Source: Xiphydria camelus (Eukaryota > Arthropoda > Insecta > Hymenoptera > Xiphydriidae). Taken from it: a DNA stretch of 64,000 bases. Both the position numbers and the translations under genes were made by a program. Below the pieces are notes generated by a model that worked only from the letters and a program-made list of their open reading frames with translations, was not told where the DNA came from and did not search any database. Shown piece by piece: positions 1-17,830 of the stretch. Each line of letters starts with the position of its first letter. Positions within the stretch are counted from its first letter, which is position 1. The stretch lies in the NCBI GenBank assembly GCA_963678675.1, contig OY783198.1, positions 24,414,684 through 24,478,683 of the forward strand. Direction: 5' to 3'.

Positions 1-4272
<4,272 letters not shown>

Positions 4273-7200
4273 ATGTCTACGCGATATATGAAAAAGGTTT
4301 ACGGCGCGGGCGACGTAAGTCTCGAAAAGGAATGTGCGAACACGAGCGATACTGAAGTTCCTATAACGGGAGGAGTCAAGCCGAAACAGTTTAACGTATT
4401 TGATTTGGTGAGTATTGCATTGATATATTCTCGAGTTACTTGCGAGTTTCAAATTTGTAGTCTCAAGCACAGCAAGCTCTGTACAAGCACATAACACGCT
4501 CATAAGCACAAGCATATAGGTATACCTATATCTACTGGTACCAGAGAAAAGCACGTATCTATTCACTGTAATTGAGAAACGTAACTCATTGCTATGTGAG
4601 GAAACATCGTAAGTCCTTGCATTACAAGTTTTCCTTGCATTGCAACGTGTTACGATGTTCTATAATGATAGAGAAAAGCATTATGATGCTGTACAGTTTT
4701 GATAAATCTGGAGCATTTGTAACTAGAGGAGCAGGTGTGAAATAAATGTTTGCAATTATCATTAATAAGTACATGCCTCATGTTGCTCCTGCTTTTCTTT
4801 GTGTAATTGCCTGACATACCTATACCTATATAGTATGTACACCTGTGGCCAATGATTCCGATCTACCCACTTTAGATGACAATACTTTATCGAGTCGACC
4901 ATAGCTATCAGTACAAACATATCTTCTGATTTTGGTAGGAAGGACCAATCAGTATTAGCTATTATGGCAAAACAAAAAGATTTGCTCATACCGTTTAGTT
5001 TTAGATTGACTCGATAAAGTATCATCACCCAAATCTCATTGATCAGAATCACTGATCGCAGGTGTACAATTTCAGGGCTACTTTTGAGCTTGCCATCATA
5101 CAGAAGCTCTGATCCACTTTTTTACTCTCACAGCCAAACGAATTTAAATGCTCGAATATTAGTTTTTCACGTAAGGTTTAAATAGCCTGCAAACCTATAA
5201 TGGTGTGGCTTGGTTTGTCTATTAGCTGAAAGAAAACCCCAAAAGTGAATCTGAGAAAGATGACTGCAAAGATAACGAATCCTCTGCCGATGTCGATATC
5301 TCGTCAGAAGAGGCTAGACGTAAAAAGAAGAAAAAGAAGAAGCGTAAGAAGGCGGATAACGAGAAAGCACGTCTAAGCTCAAGGCGTAGTTCGGAGGAGG
5401 ACGGCGGTACAGATGAAATAGAAAGATCGATCAGGGAGGTCAATAGGATCCTGGGAGAACCAAGGTCCGGCTGTAGCCACGAGAGTAACGAGAATCCGTT
5501 ATGCCTAACTCAAAAGTCCAAAGAAGACATTTTGGTGGTACAGCACAAGCACTTGAACCCTTATAACGAGCTGAAGAGGATATTTGGCACGAAAACAATT
5601 CAAGCTGAGCAAAGGTTCTTCACAATAATACGTTATTTTCGCATCGCAATTTTTTTTTTCCTTTTGACACATTCTTTTACACATATATATATTTGTAAAA
5701 TAAGCTATACTCGAATGCGAGTCCAAGATCGTAACGCTAGACGGCTGGTGGAAAAATAGATGGTCTATCGACGACGATCGTATAAATTCCTCGCGTGCAC
5801 AATCGGAGACAAGTCGGTGCGATACTCTCGCTTTTCAAATCCGCGGTAACGAATTTATCTGTACCGCTGCTTTTTTTTTGCGTAGCAAAAGAAGAAATAG
5901 GGGACGCGCCAATAATTTTAAGAAGACATGGCTCGTCACCGCGCAAGAAAATTGGCCACCAATCGGAAAATCCGGTCTCTCGATGATTCCAGTCGAGACC
6001 ACAGCGGACGACGTTCGGTATTTTATGTACGAACACGACCCCTCTTACCGTCAAATTCAATTGAAATTTCTGCAGTCTGTGGAGAGTATGGATCCGGAAA
6101 ATATTATCGTAAGTAAACGAACGAAGGGAGGAAGAAATCTGGTTGTAGGAATGGAACGAAGTTTTCCCTCTGCTCGAATCATTTGCCAAAAGCTTGGCGC
6201 GGTTTACTTAACGCTTACGCCTTTCACGCGAATCAAACGAGCATGCCCTCAAGGCACGATATTCGAAGTAAAAAGCAATCACTCCTTTCTATTCGTGCAG
6301 TCGGATGTCGCGTAATTTCCCTGCTACAATTGACGCCAAGCCGTGAATTGTTGATTTTAGGCTATAATTAACGCGCACCCGTATCACGTAGATGCTTTGT
6401 TACAACTGTCCGAACTCTGCAAACTGAGCGAAGACTTGGCAATGGCTGCCGAGTTGATAGAGCGAGCCCTTTACTGCTTGGAGTGCGCTCTTCATTCATC
6501 GTTTAATCTGACAACTGCCAAATGCAGATTGGATTATAAGAAGCAACAGAACCGAGCCCTGTTTGTGACGTTGTTCAAGCACTTGACGTTCGTCGGTGGA
6601 AGAGCCTGTTACAGGTACTCTGCAGTCTGCAAACGCATGCGAGTTACGTGATTTGGGTTGCGAGTGACCGTCTTGGTCTGTTACAGAACCAGCTTAGAGT
6701 TTTGTAAATTACTCCTGTCATTCGATCCGGAGGGTGATCCGTTGGCCGTTATCCTGTGTTTGGACTTTTATGCACTGAGGGCTCGGGAATACACGTGGTT
6801 CGTGGAGTTGTGCGATCTTTGGGAAAGCACGAGGAACTTGAGCCAGCTTCCCAATATGGCATACAGCTTGGCATTGGCAAATTTCCACTTGGGGAACAAC
6901 GAACGCGCCGCTGAGTTGTTACAGAATGCCCTCATAATGTTTCCCGGTGTTTTGCTCGCCTTGTTGGATAAATGCAGCGTTCAAGCCGACTCGAAGGTAA
7001 ATGTCACTTGTAGAGGGACGAAGGTAAAAGTTACGCTCTTCGATACAAATCCTTCATTGGTGCTTCAGGTAGTGGGACATGACTTCTTCAATAGTAAAGC
7101 CAAAGCAACGACGCCACCGGCACTCGAAAAATTGGAAAGCTTATATGTGACGCGCAGCTATCATTTGTGGAAGGAAGCCGACGTCTTACCGTGGCTCGAA

Positions 7201-7755
7201 CGACAGGTGCACGCCGTACTAGATCGCGTTGATTCTGGGGATCAGTACGTGAAATGCTGCCGCGAGAAGCGAGCGAGACGTTATCAAGGCAAATTGCCTA
7301 AAAATATTTTGAGGCACATCATCCTAGCAGACATAAAGGATGTTACGATTAACATACAAGAGGTACGTCGCAAATACGCGCGCAAGATATACGATGCATG
7401 CAATCATTCAATTATTCCTGTCATTGGATCTTTTATGCGTAGGTACATAACGGGGGTGCTGTACTGTCTCACGATCCACTACCACCAACGGATTCGATCG
7501 ATATTTACACGACGCCCAGAGCAACTGAAAGAACGAATCGGAATAATTCCAATCTCTTTTCCCTCTTCTTCTCGTCTTTATTCAACGATATCGAACAGGA
7601 TGCGGGGGCCGCTGCCGCCGATGGTCTTAATTTATTGTGAGTAATTCCAAGATTTGTGTACATTCAAAAGGGAATGTGAATATTCGTACGCACAATTTTT
7701 TACAATGCTTCTATTTCACAGCAACGATCACAGACATAACGATGGTGATGGCTAA
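4273..7755 (+). CDS. TCF25: TCF25 (Nulp1/Rqc1 family)
   Basis: TCF25 is the animal counterpart of yeast Rqc1, a ribosome quality-control factor that acts on stalled 60S-nascent chain complexes. Exons: 4273-4407, 5226-5614, 5886-6108, 6361-6614, 6687-6996, 7069-7362, 7443-7636 and 7722-7755. Phases agree and give about 610 residues (human protein about 676). An acidic stretch is followed by a Lys/Arg run near residues 76-87. Family blocks include QHKHLNPYNELKRIFG, ENWPPIGKSGLSM, HPYHVDALLQLSELC, ERALYCLECALH, CRLDYKKQQNRALF, NLSQLPN, LIMFPGVLLALLDKCSV and SYHLWKEADVLPWLE. The acceptor of exon 3 could be 5886 or 5892. Exon 7 reads into a stop unless the GTGAGT donor at 7637 is used, which adds the tail NDHRHNDGDG. 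The start at 4273 follows an in-frame CTA, not a Met. Confidence 0.93.
4837..5067. repeat. inverted repeat in TCF25 intron 1 (MITE-like)
   Basis: The left end GTACACCTG at 4837 pairs with CAGGTGTAC ending at 5067. Further inside, both arms carry ATACTTTATCGAGTC with TGATTC and GATC blocks between. The arms are about 65-80 bases long with roughly 75% identity by eye. There is no coding potential. It lies inside the first intron of TCF25. Confidence 0.6.
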
Positions 7756-10653
7756 TGTCGGGCATCGCACCTCGTAAGTACATATCGACGTTTTGTATGT
7801 CCACCGTAAATCTTTACAATGGCAAACAAATATGTTGAATCTTACTTTTATCCACGATCGCTACGATATTTCTTGTTGTATATTACTATTGTATACGTAT
7901 GTATATCTATCTCGTTGCACGAATCTTGTATAAAGACACCTTTAGCTTCGAGAAGAAATAGTTTTTAAAGTAACACGCTTCGAAATTTATTGTTCGTCCT
8001 GTCGTCGCGACGGTATCGTTGTAAATGACGAAAGAGAAGCTGCAATGACTAGTGGGTGGATCGGTCTTTTGAATTTATATCATTTGATAGCTCTTGTCTT
8101 TTACAAAGGTAAATATGTATAAACGAGTAGTTAAAAATATATGCGGAGTATATACCTCAGAGAGTAATGTGTTTGATTTTTGTCAATCTCATTCGGTAAT
8201 GGTAATAGCGAAACTCTGTTATTACCGGATCATTTGCAATCGAGCGGGGCGACCTACGGCAGAGTCTACGTCTATCAATATACATACATATAAGTACATT
8301 TAATGATTTATATTTGTACTATACACTCTAAGAATGCATAAATAAAATAGATGACATATAAATAATTAAATTATATTAAGAATGGGATAATGAATGAATT
8401 CGTTATGGTATTAAACTTCGGCAAATATTGTTATTTTATTTAAACGCTTCTCAGAAAACATAATAACATATACTTTCTATTCTATATTACAAGTCATGTA
8501 CAGAGTGTAGATACACTTTCTTAAAAATTGCACAATTTCTACTTTTTCTTGGCTCGGTTCTTTTATCAAAAACAGAATACACATTTTTTTCGCTCATTCT
8601 CAAATTACGAGGAATATAACGTAAATATAACTGTGAGCAATACAATCTAATAAATTTATAACAAAAACATACGCAATGTTAAAATAATAGATAAATATAA
8701 AGTTTTTAAAATTGTACAAATAACACTCAGAAAGGTGCCTGGTAAAAACATCTTTCTTCAAATTTAAAAATAAAATTTGTAACGTTTGTGAAATATATAT
8801 GTATATGTATTCGCGACTAATAAATATATTATAGTATTAAACTGTGCAACTTTAATATCACATTAGAAATATTACATGTTTACCAAATTGTGAAAGATAT
8901 AGCATTCCAAAAATATCGCTTTGATATCATAAAAGGCAAAGTGAATTCAGTAAAATGAACTTCGTTACTCGTTTTCTATGTTCTTCTGATTGAAGCTCAA
9001 TAATCTCTAAATTGCACTAATATTGCGTTAACAGATTGCGGATACGCGTTTGCAAAAATTAATTGAGCTTAATTGTCATTAACATTTTTAACCAGTCAAA
9101 TGCTAGTGGATTTGAGTGTCAAAGATAAAACTGTAAGTTCTAATTTCTCGGCAATAGGGTATTACGCATACGAGCAAGTACTTCATTAAACTTGTAAGAA
9201 GCTTAATATTTAGATATTTGAGCTTAACCATTACGACGTACGTATTCTTGCTTTCATTGTAATTTTCAGTTCTCTCTGCCATAATAATTAAAAATATGGA
9301 CAAACGAGAATTGATAATCAGCGGCAGTATGCGAATTGACCTAAATTATTAATAACAATCTTTGTTCTACATTCTATAACCATGGAAAATAGTTTCTAGA
9401 TCAGAATGTAAGTCGGGTTTGTCGATTGCTCGTATGAATGTTTTCATATTTGTAGCATTAGAAAGCATGAAGCAACTTTTCAACAAACTTGAAGTAATCT
9501 TACAGCTATTCTCTGCATTCATTATACTACGTTAAATTAACATTAAGTAAAGAATAATTCTATTCGTAATTTTAAGTAGGTACTGTTGTGACTGTTACCA
9601 GCTATCAAATTTCATCTAATGCCAAAAGGCAATTTTATAATTTAAACATCAGACCCACTACGTACTTAGCATGATTCTCCCAACTAAGTACATACAGTTA
9701 AAAGAAAAGAAGCATGGGACTAAAATTCGACTGGTACGTCTTATACTGACAATTCATTAGTATAAAATCTAACAATAATAAAGATATATATCTATTTACA
9801 ATCGTCAGTTTCAATTATTAAAATTTCACCACTTCAATGCACAATTGTTACTCCTAAAGATTGAATTTTACCGGTAGTCTCGATAAATCTACACTTATGT
9901 GTTAATTAAACTACTTTGTTTCTCGTCGCATTTGATAGTTCTAAATCATTTGAACAATTCTTCGAGTAGTTAATCCATTCGGTTTCAATACACACATTGG
10001 CACTGTTTCTTTTTTTCAGAAATTAATATTTAGTGGAATCGTTAATTGAAAAAAGAAGCTATACGAAATAACGATAAATACATTCCTGCTTCATTGAAAA
10101 GTGTTAGTTAACGTTAAACTAGTTTATCACACCGCCGTTTTTAATTTTCAAGAGGAATTGTTCAAAATGACCGTTTCGACACTGTGAAGGGCATTTATTT
10201 CCCCTGCAAATATAGTCTCTGTTGCACTTAACAAAACTAACCTAATGCGACGGATAATAATTAAATAATATCCTGTATAACATAGGTATAACGCGATTGC
10301 ATTTTATGAGTTTCCTGAACCCTGTGCTGCTGATAGACAGAAAATAACAGATCGGCAGAAGAATAGAAGACTCATAATACGATAAGACATTGCAAGGGAA
10401 TATCCTTTTCCTCCCAACATTTCTGAATGCTTTCTAGATTGTGCTAATGATGTATGAGGACATCTGAATTCTAAACCAACAGGTGCCTACACTTTTCTCT
10501 ACCTAACAGTGTCGTATATATTATATATCGTTTTAAAACTAATGGTGTATCACATATGTATACCAATATACTACAACCCTGTTGTGGAGGGAAATGTGTA
10601 CTTAATTTACTACCGGATAATAGGCCGCCCTTCCGGGTTGACTTGTTCGTTAT
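7756..10653. other. AT-rich gap between convergent genes
   Basis: TCF25 and the FHIP gene end towards each other here. A plus-strand AATAAA at 8341-8346 could end TCF25. The rest is AT-rich, has only short open frames with no family resemblance, and probably includes a long 3' UTR of FHIP. I see no RNA gene or repeat of note. Confidence 0.6.
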
Positions 10654-13600
10654 TTAACATTTTAATCCAGAGTCACTGGAAAGAGATGCAACAGCATGTT
10701 CCTGTGTAATTGCCGCGAGTTCTTTAAGCCATTCATCTAATACAACTGCACATAGTACGACGTTTTGAATGAGACTTATTTCATTTGGTGACCCCCAGGA
10801 CGTTTTCGTGTAATACCTACCAAATATATTGACAATTTAACACATGAAAATGTATTTGGAATATAAAATTTACTTTGATAATAAAGAAAAATGAATGTTA
10901 AAAAATTCACCTGTACCCAGATCCACCGGCCACAACTTCCAAATGATCTTCTGATATACTCGTCGGCTGGCTCGTCGAACCTGATAAGGTAGTGGGTCCT
11001 GAACTTCCGCTTGTCCGTCTAAATATTTGCGACAGTGATGACGTCAAAATCCTCCTTTTTGGTTCGCCTTAAAACAGAATAATACAGATTATATTCCTTT
11101 GTAAACCTTTAGAATAATGAATGATAACACTATCGGTATCACAGAATGTTAATCGTTGAAATAAAAGGATACTTTTCTCAAATACTTTTTGGCAAAATCA
11201 AGATTTTAAATTTTAAGGTAGTCAACTACTAAAAAGTATATGATTGAAAATAACCGCAATTATTGATAACTGTCAGTGGCTTTCCACATCTTTATACATG
11301 TTACACCTATAGTTTTCATTACAAGTACCTACATCGTTTGAATACTTCCAGAATGCGTAACATTGGTAAAAGGAGCAATATTAATTTAATGTAACTTTAT
11401 ACCATTTCTAATAAATATATGTTAAAAAATACCTCTCATAAATGGTTCACTAGCCACGGAGTTTCGTCTATTAGGTGCAGCTTGAGCAGCGGCTTCCAAA
11501 GCATTCTTCCTTGCATTCACCAATCTATCTTCTCGATTAATAAGAAACAATCTTGCCTGTTCGACTAGAAGATCAATATCTTCATGTTTCGAGAGAAATT
11601 GATCTATTTTATGTTTTAGCGAAGCGAGAACCTGAAAACGTAAATGTAACATGTTTGTAGAGTACGATTTCCACTAATAACGTTGAATGGAATTTCTAAT
11701 TATTAAAACTCAAAGATTACCTGAAAGAGTGATCTGATGCTGGGTTGAAACACGAGGGAATGATTAAGGAGAAAAGACTGTAATAACGGCTGCGGATATA
11801 TAGCCAACCTACTAATAAGTCCAGTCAAATGCAAATTCACATAAATGTTATTGTTCATCATGCATTCCAATTTTCTCAAGATGACGTCCAAAAATATACC
11901 AACGTTCGGTTGGCCATTAAATATGTCTTGTTGATATGAATTATCTTTACTTTGCTTGTTCGATATAGAGCCTTCGACTGGTAAATAATTTGAAGCTGTC
12001 GCACCGTGTAATTGCTCGCAAGGATCAGTGTTCATTTCTGTTTCTATTTTAACTTCTTCGTGTTCGTTTGTTCGATATTCACTAGGTTCGTTGTCTGGGG
12101 TCGATTGTGAAGAACTTTTGAATGCAAAGCTTTCGTAGCCACTGCTCTCTCCAAGGGATAACAGAGAATTCATTGCGGTATTTGTTTCATCAATTCCACT
12201 ATCGGAGCCTTTTTTATTTAAAAGTATGGTTTCATCAATTGGCTCAGATATTTCAATGTTTTCTGTTAACAACTCGGCAATATCCGCATCCAACTTGGCT
12301 TGATCCTCAAGAGACACCGCCACTGAACCCTCCGCATGTAAGTCCTTCTTATCGCTATCTTCATTAATACTGAAATCTTCTCCGTCCAATAAACTTTTTA
12401 TACTATCTAAAATATTTTGTAACGATGGATCCTGAATAGCATCGTGCACGGCAGCCGAATCCTTAGATATGTCCTTCGATAAAGTAGAATTGCTTTCCAT
12501 TCTTCGTACCGTTTGTTCGACAATGGTGTTTTCATCGATTAAAGTAGTTGCGCTACTTGCGTTACTCTCTTTCGGCGGTTCGCCATTGTACTGGCAAGAC
12601 CAATTTGAACAAGCGATTTGGCAAGCGGCAATTTTCTGTCTGGCGTCACAGAGATATGCGTGATAGTTTCCATATAGACTTTCCGATACTCGGGCGCCAT
12701 AATTGACTGGTATTGGCAAGGATTTAAAGTTTTCTGGTGCAGAATTTGAACTTTTTCGGTTTGATGGAGAAGAAATATGTGGCAAGGATTGTGGCGATAC
12801 TGGCACATTTGGAAATTGCGTGCAACAATTTGGTGTTAGCGAAAGAAACTTTTCGGCTGCGCGACCAAAAGGATCAACGTCTCGTAATCGTCTGCGTTGA
12901 GAAAGCATCACGTGCGTGCAAGGACTCAGAGCACCAAAACAAAGTTCCAACATGACGTCTTCACAATTCAGCTCCACCAAGGTTTCAAACAGTGCCAATG
13001 TTACTATGCACAACTGTGAAGAAAAAGATTACATTAAAAACTTCGATGGCGTCAAAGAATACTGATAAATTATAATAGTGATAATATTGCTCCCTGAATT
13101 TGATGATCTAGTAATCGAGAATTAGAAAAACACATACCCTCGACCGGGAAGATATCCTCTGAATGAGACTGTCCAGTATTCGGCATTCATCATAATTATC
13201 TTCTAATAAAAATCTAACCAAGGATCGCAGTAAACCAGGCTCAGTAACAGAACGCAGGAACAAATCAAAATAAGCTGTTGCGGCTACCAGTTCCTCCACG
13301 GTTGTCTATAAGCAGTTTGTATGACATAATAAGTAAGATTTTTCAAATGTGGTGATCAGGTCTTAACATAATGCATAACTTTTCATGATAGTAGTAAGAA
13401 AAAAGTACTACATATGTACTACAGATACGATTATACAGCAAACACAATTACGCAAACAATGCACAAACACTACTTTCAATCACAGAGGCATTTATACAAT
13501 TATTGGTAAGTAAACAAAAATATATTTCAGAATAAGTATGCTATGCTTCTTTACGTTTTTGATGTGTTAATTAACTAGGTTTGTTAAAATGCCAATAACT

Positions 13601-16600
13601 GCATCTCTTACCCTACGAAAAAGTAGAAGTTTAAGAACACTTCGTAAAAACTGAATCCGTTATTGAACAAAAGTTGTTATTGAGCATTGGAAAAAAGCAC
13701 TGAGTAAGACTGTTTACACTCAATGGTCTTATCAGAAATACGACGGATCATATTGTAGGAGCCTTGTTAATTCATTGACCTCACTCGGTACTCTTATCTT
13801 ATGCCATATTAAGATAATTTTGCTAACACCATAGATCATACTGTTTTCTTTCAAGTATACTTATACAGTGTTTCATGATTCATAGACACAGAGTACGTGG
13901 TAAAAGAACAGTTCTTGCTTATGGCTCTAAACTATGTAAGTACAACCAATATAAATAGCAACGACAGGTGTTATATAGCATATGCGGAAGGCAATAGTAT
14001 TGCAATGATAAAATCAAATATGAGAAAATCAATTCAAAATAGTATAGTATACTACTAACACGGATAAACGAATGATGGCGAAAGTGTATCTTATGCAGTT
14101 GAGAAACTAGTAGTAGATTTATAAACTTCTTATACATTTCTACAGTTATTATGCTCTATTCACTATATGTACATTGAATGCGAAAAATACAGCATTAATA
14201 GTATAGAAGGAGAATTGACGACACGAACTTGCACGTCAAATACGACTTATAAAATTGACGATAAAAATACACCCAAGTGTTTCTCAAGCAAAGACGATCA
14301 GTTACTTGTTAATGGACAGAAAGTTTATCGGAAATATAATTCTTTATTGATGCAATATTCAGTTCCAAATTATACGCACAATGAACTACTTATGTCCCAA
14401 ACTTATCACAAAAATGAGGTCTACATGTCCTGCTTACGAGTTATTATAATGAGGTTAATTGTACAGCTCAAACTATAGATTATTGAGCTTAGTGATTGTG
14501 TTGTACTAACCCAGTTTTGCGGTGCATCGAGCTGTTCTAGGGTCAAGCCAAGAGAATCCTACGACCACCATAAAAGTGTCACCAGACAGCCACCGACAAC
14601 CACAAGCCACAACATCAATGGTTTCAAACTTCTTAGAGTTAACATTGACGTTTACGTCTACCACCACCACGTATATGACTTTAAAATATTACGAATTGAA
14701 GGAAGAATTATTTCGAATGCATGAACAAGTAATTAATCTAAGCATTATTATCGAAAAACGGCAAAAAATCTGAAATTTGAATGTACCCTGATTGGAAAAC
14801 GGAATTATTTATAAGGACGAAAAAAGAAGCTTTAAAGCGTTTCCTAATGTATACATAAAATACTTGGAAAATGAATTCGAAGAAAATGAAAATCTAATGA
14901 TCAATTGCCTGAAATTACGTAAAAATGAAAACCGATTTTTGAATCTATACATAGCCATAGATAAGAAATAAGATAAATGCGTATCAGTTAGCAATGTAAT
15001 TTAAGAAAACAAATTGTCCTCAACGTAAGTATGTGAAGTTGGACTGAAACGTGTAGTAATGAATATACTACAATAAAACGTGCGTGTATAACTGTGATAG
15101 TAGAACAATTACTTTCTTTTACCACGCACGAATTTGAATATTTAGAGTTTTAATTTCACTACATTCAAAGTGTACATAAATGACAATTTTGATAAAACGA
15201 ATTTTTGATTTCATAAATATACGAAAAATACAATTTTATTGCCCCTTTACAAATGGATTATATTACAAAAAATTACTTCAAGTTTTTAAGGTGGTACTTC
15301 AGACTGCTTATATTCTACAAGATTATAAGAAATAATTAAATTAAATGTATATTACGTACATGAAGCTCTTCGTCAATTATTTTGGAAAAGAGAAGACAAG
15401 ATATCTTGATTTTCTAAAAATTCTAAAATAGTAAAATGAGCCACATACCTGAAGCAGTGCAGATCCCATTACTGGTACTAGAAAACCCTGATATAAGAAC
15501 TCCAGAAGCTGCTTTTGAATTAAGGGATGTGCCACTTGCGCTACAGCATTACAGAATTCAAGGGAATTCATTAATTGGGTAAGTGCAGGCATGTCATTAA
15601 CGTCATCGGGTGTCAACCGATGCCAGTCTTCCGTTTCAATATCAAGTTTTCGTGGTAATAAAGAGTATAAACCGCTCAATCCAGTTGCCAAAACCTGGAA
15701 AAATAAATATTCGGATTTCTTGGTACTGTACATAATGCGTATTGTAATACTAAAATACTCAGATATATTAACATCCATTAATTTGAAGATTACCGAACCA
15801 GAAACTATTCTACTGTACTGCCCTCATATATCCTTTCCCCATCTCTTTAGCATATTAATGACATGCATATTAGGAAGAGATGGGGGTGTTAGATTGAGTA
15901 ATGCTCTACTTAACACAGTAATGTATAACTCCAAATTTATTTCAAAATGGTGTTTATAATTATTACAACTTTAGTTCTTTACTGATATTAACAAGTTAAT
16001 ATTTACTCACCGGACATACGTTAGAATGATCCGCTATGTACAATCCCACTTCATCATTCTTTTTCGAAAGAGACATACAGAGCAACATGGCATCTCGCGC
16101 TTGCTGACCTACACCACCCTCTCGATGAATATGAGGTATTAACAGTGTGAAGATTATGAATCTAAAAGTTGAATTGTTTCATTGCGAAGAGTACTGTAAA
16201 CATTTTTAAATCTACTTATTTGCATTCCTTTAAATGTTTAAAACACTAACTTGCTCTTTCCAGATTCGGCTGGATGAAAAAAGAGGTCTAATAAAGCCAT
16301 GTTTTGCATAAGAGCCACACATAATTGGTTCAATAACACCACCAATTTCTTTTCCACTTCTACAGGCATAATATCATCCGCACACTCCTCTAATAATCTT
16401 AATAGAGGTCTGGTTACTGGCTCGTGAGCCAGTAAGGCGCCACTATGAGAGACAAGCAGCTCGTATAGCTTCAGCTGTTTTAAACGGACTGCATTATTGA
16501 ATCTGGGAAAAAGAATCACTGATTAGAAAGAGGTTTTAGAATTGAATTTTCGTACTTTAAATATGTGATTTGATGATGCACCTTCCCGTATGCCGACTCC

Positions 16601-17100
16601 ATTCGTACAGCTTATCCAGTAAGTTTTCACTGAGCAAATACTCTAAACAGGGAGAATGAGTTGGAGTAGTTGTACGATGCTGAACATTGGATGTTACATT
16701 GCGAAGCTCGAGCAGTAACAGTGTGACCATCTGATCTACATGATTTACTACTCCAAGAACGTCGTCTTGAGTAGGTACTCCAACGGGAAGCTATAAAAGA
16801 AAAGTAAAACCATGTATTCCTATGACAAAGATGAATTTAAAAACTAAAATTCATTTAAAGAAAACCTTTAAGAATAAAAAAAAAGGTATAGGTATCGATC
16901 CTTTTAAAAAATAGGGACAGTCAGAAAAATTTTATATTCCCCTCTTTTACCTGGGTATGTACAATGATATCGTAAGTTTGTTGCCAATGTTTACGAAAGC
17001 TGTCGTAACAAGCAGTGGGATCTGCATCTTTCGGCGGAGAGTCCCTGGATCGTTGTTTGCTGAAACTAGTCCTCAAGGGACTGCTTCGTAACCAACTCAT
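10654..17100 (-). CDS. FHIP: FHF complex subunit, HOOK-interacting protein (FHIP/FAM160A)
   Basis: FHIP proteins join HOOK adaptors and AKTIP/FTS in the FHF complex, which links Rab5 early endosomes to dynein. Ten exons are read on the minus strand: 17100-16951, 16790-16582, 16502-16251, 16161-16011, 15694-15449, 13305-13138, 13013-11721, 11631-11433, 11067-10911 and 10816-10654. Phases agree and give 995 residues, close to vertebrate FHIP1 proteins. The N terminus MSWLRSSPLR, DPTACYDSFRKHWQQTY, TVEELVAATAYFDLFLRS and THVMLSQRRRLRDVDPFGRAA are family hallmarks (RAI16-like domain). The 1.3-kb exon 7 is rich in Ser, Glu and Asp and probably disordered. The C-terminal exon (WGSPNEISLIQNVVLCAVVLDEWLKELAA) is the conserved tail. 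Exons 4, 9 and 10 are too short to appear as long open frames but fit exactly. Confidence 0.93.
14158..14975 (+). pseudogene. possible broken coding sequence nested in FHIP intron 5
   Basis: On the plus strand, inside a 2.1-kb intron of the antisense FHIP gene, there are two open frames: 14167-14478 (103 codons) and 14522-14773 (83 codons). The second continues in the same frame after two TGA stops (near 14771 and 14789) as about 58 further codons to a TAA near 14970. The later part looks like coiled coil (KYYELKEELFRMHEQVINL, then KYLENEFEENENLMINCLKL). I do not recognise a family. It could be a decayed nested gene, or chance in AT-rich DNA. Confidence 0.3.
15837..15885. repeat. short perfect hairpin
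   Basis: CCCCATCTCTT at 15837-15847 and AAGAGATGGGG at 15875-15885 form an 11-bp perfect stem around a 27-base loop. It lies in FHIP intron 4. No function is evident. Confidence 0.5.
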
Positions 17101-17830
17101 CTCCTTGATTCACGAACTATAATCTGCAGAAACTGACATTCCCCTCGTCTTTTGCAACTACGTCTTTCAGCGAATAATCAGTTGCGGGGATAATTAAAAC
17201 TTTGTAGTTCGTGTCGTATTCTTTGCATTTATCACTGGCTCACTAACTCGTCAGAGCTGTGCCCTACTTTGCACGCGAATTAAAACTCCAGCCGACCACA
17301 TACGCGATAATACTGCGATAATTCTTGCATATCTGCTCCGGGATTTTCACTGTTTGTATGTCACATCAACTATTTACCATGCCTACGAATCGCTGATTAA
17401 TTACCTTGACACGTAGTTATGGAAATTGGTAAATACAGAATCACCTCACACTGAACGTCACTCTATTTTACAAAAGTCGCCATATTTGCTTGATTTTTTG
17501 TCATTTTTTCATCTATCTTTTTTCAGTTACTCTACCTGATTGCACCTAAAACTCCAAATCTGTAGTAGGAAGGTGAACTACAGCATCAAAAATGATGTCT
17601 CATACCGCCATCTACTTTATCTAACTCATGACGAAACTATACCTAGGTAGGTATAGGTATAGGTATAAGAAACGGAGCAAATCATTGAATTTCGACTACC
17701 TATAATGAATGATCCCGTGCACGTTGCATGTGATTTTCGTCAATCATTCGCTCGTCGCTGCTTGTCACTCTAATCAATAAAATTCGAGTAATTCTTCGAG
17801 TATAATTTAAACAACATTAGTGTATCAAAA
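17101..17830. promoter_or_regulatory. shared upstream region of FHIP and adenosine kinase
   Basis: This 730-base gap separates two divergent start codons and must contain both 5' leaders. A run of TAGGTATAGGTATAGG-type hexamers lies at 17641-17672. No open frame or TATA box stands out. Confidence 0.45.
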
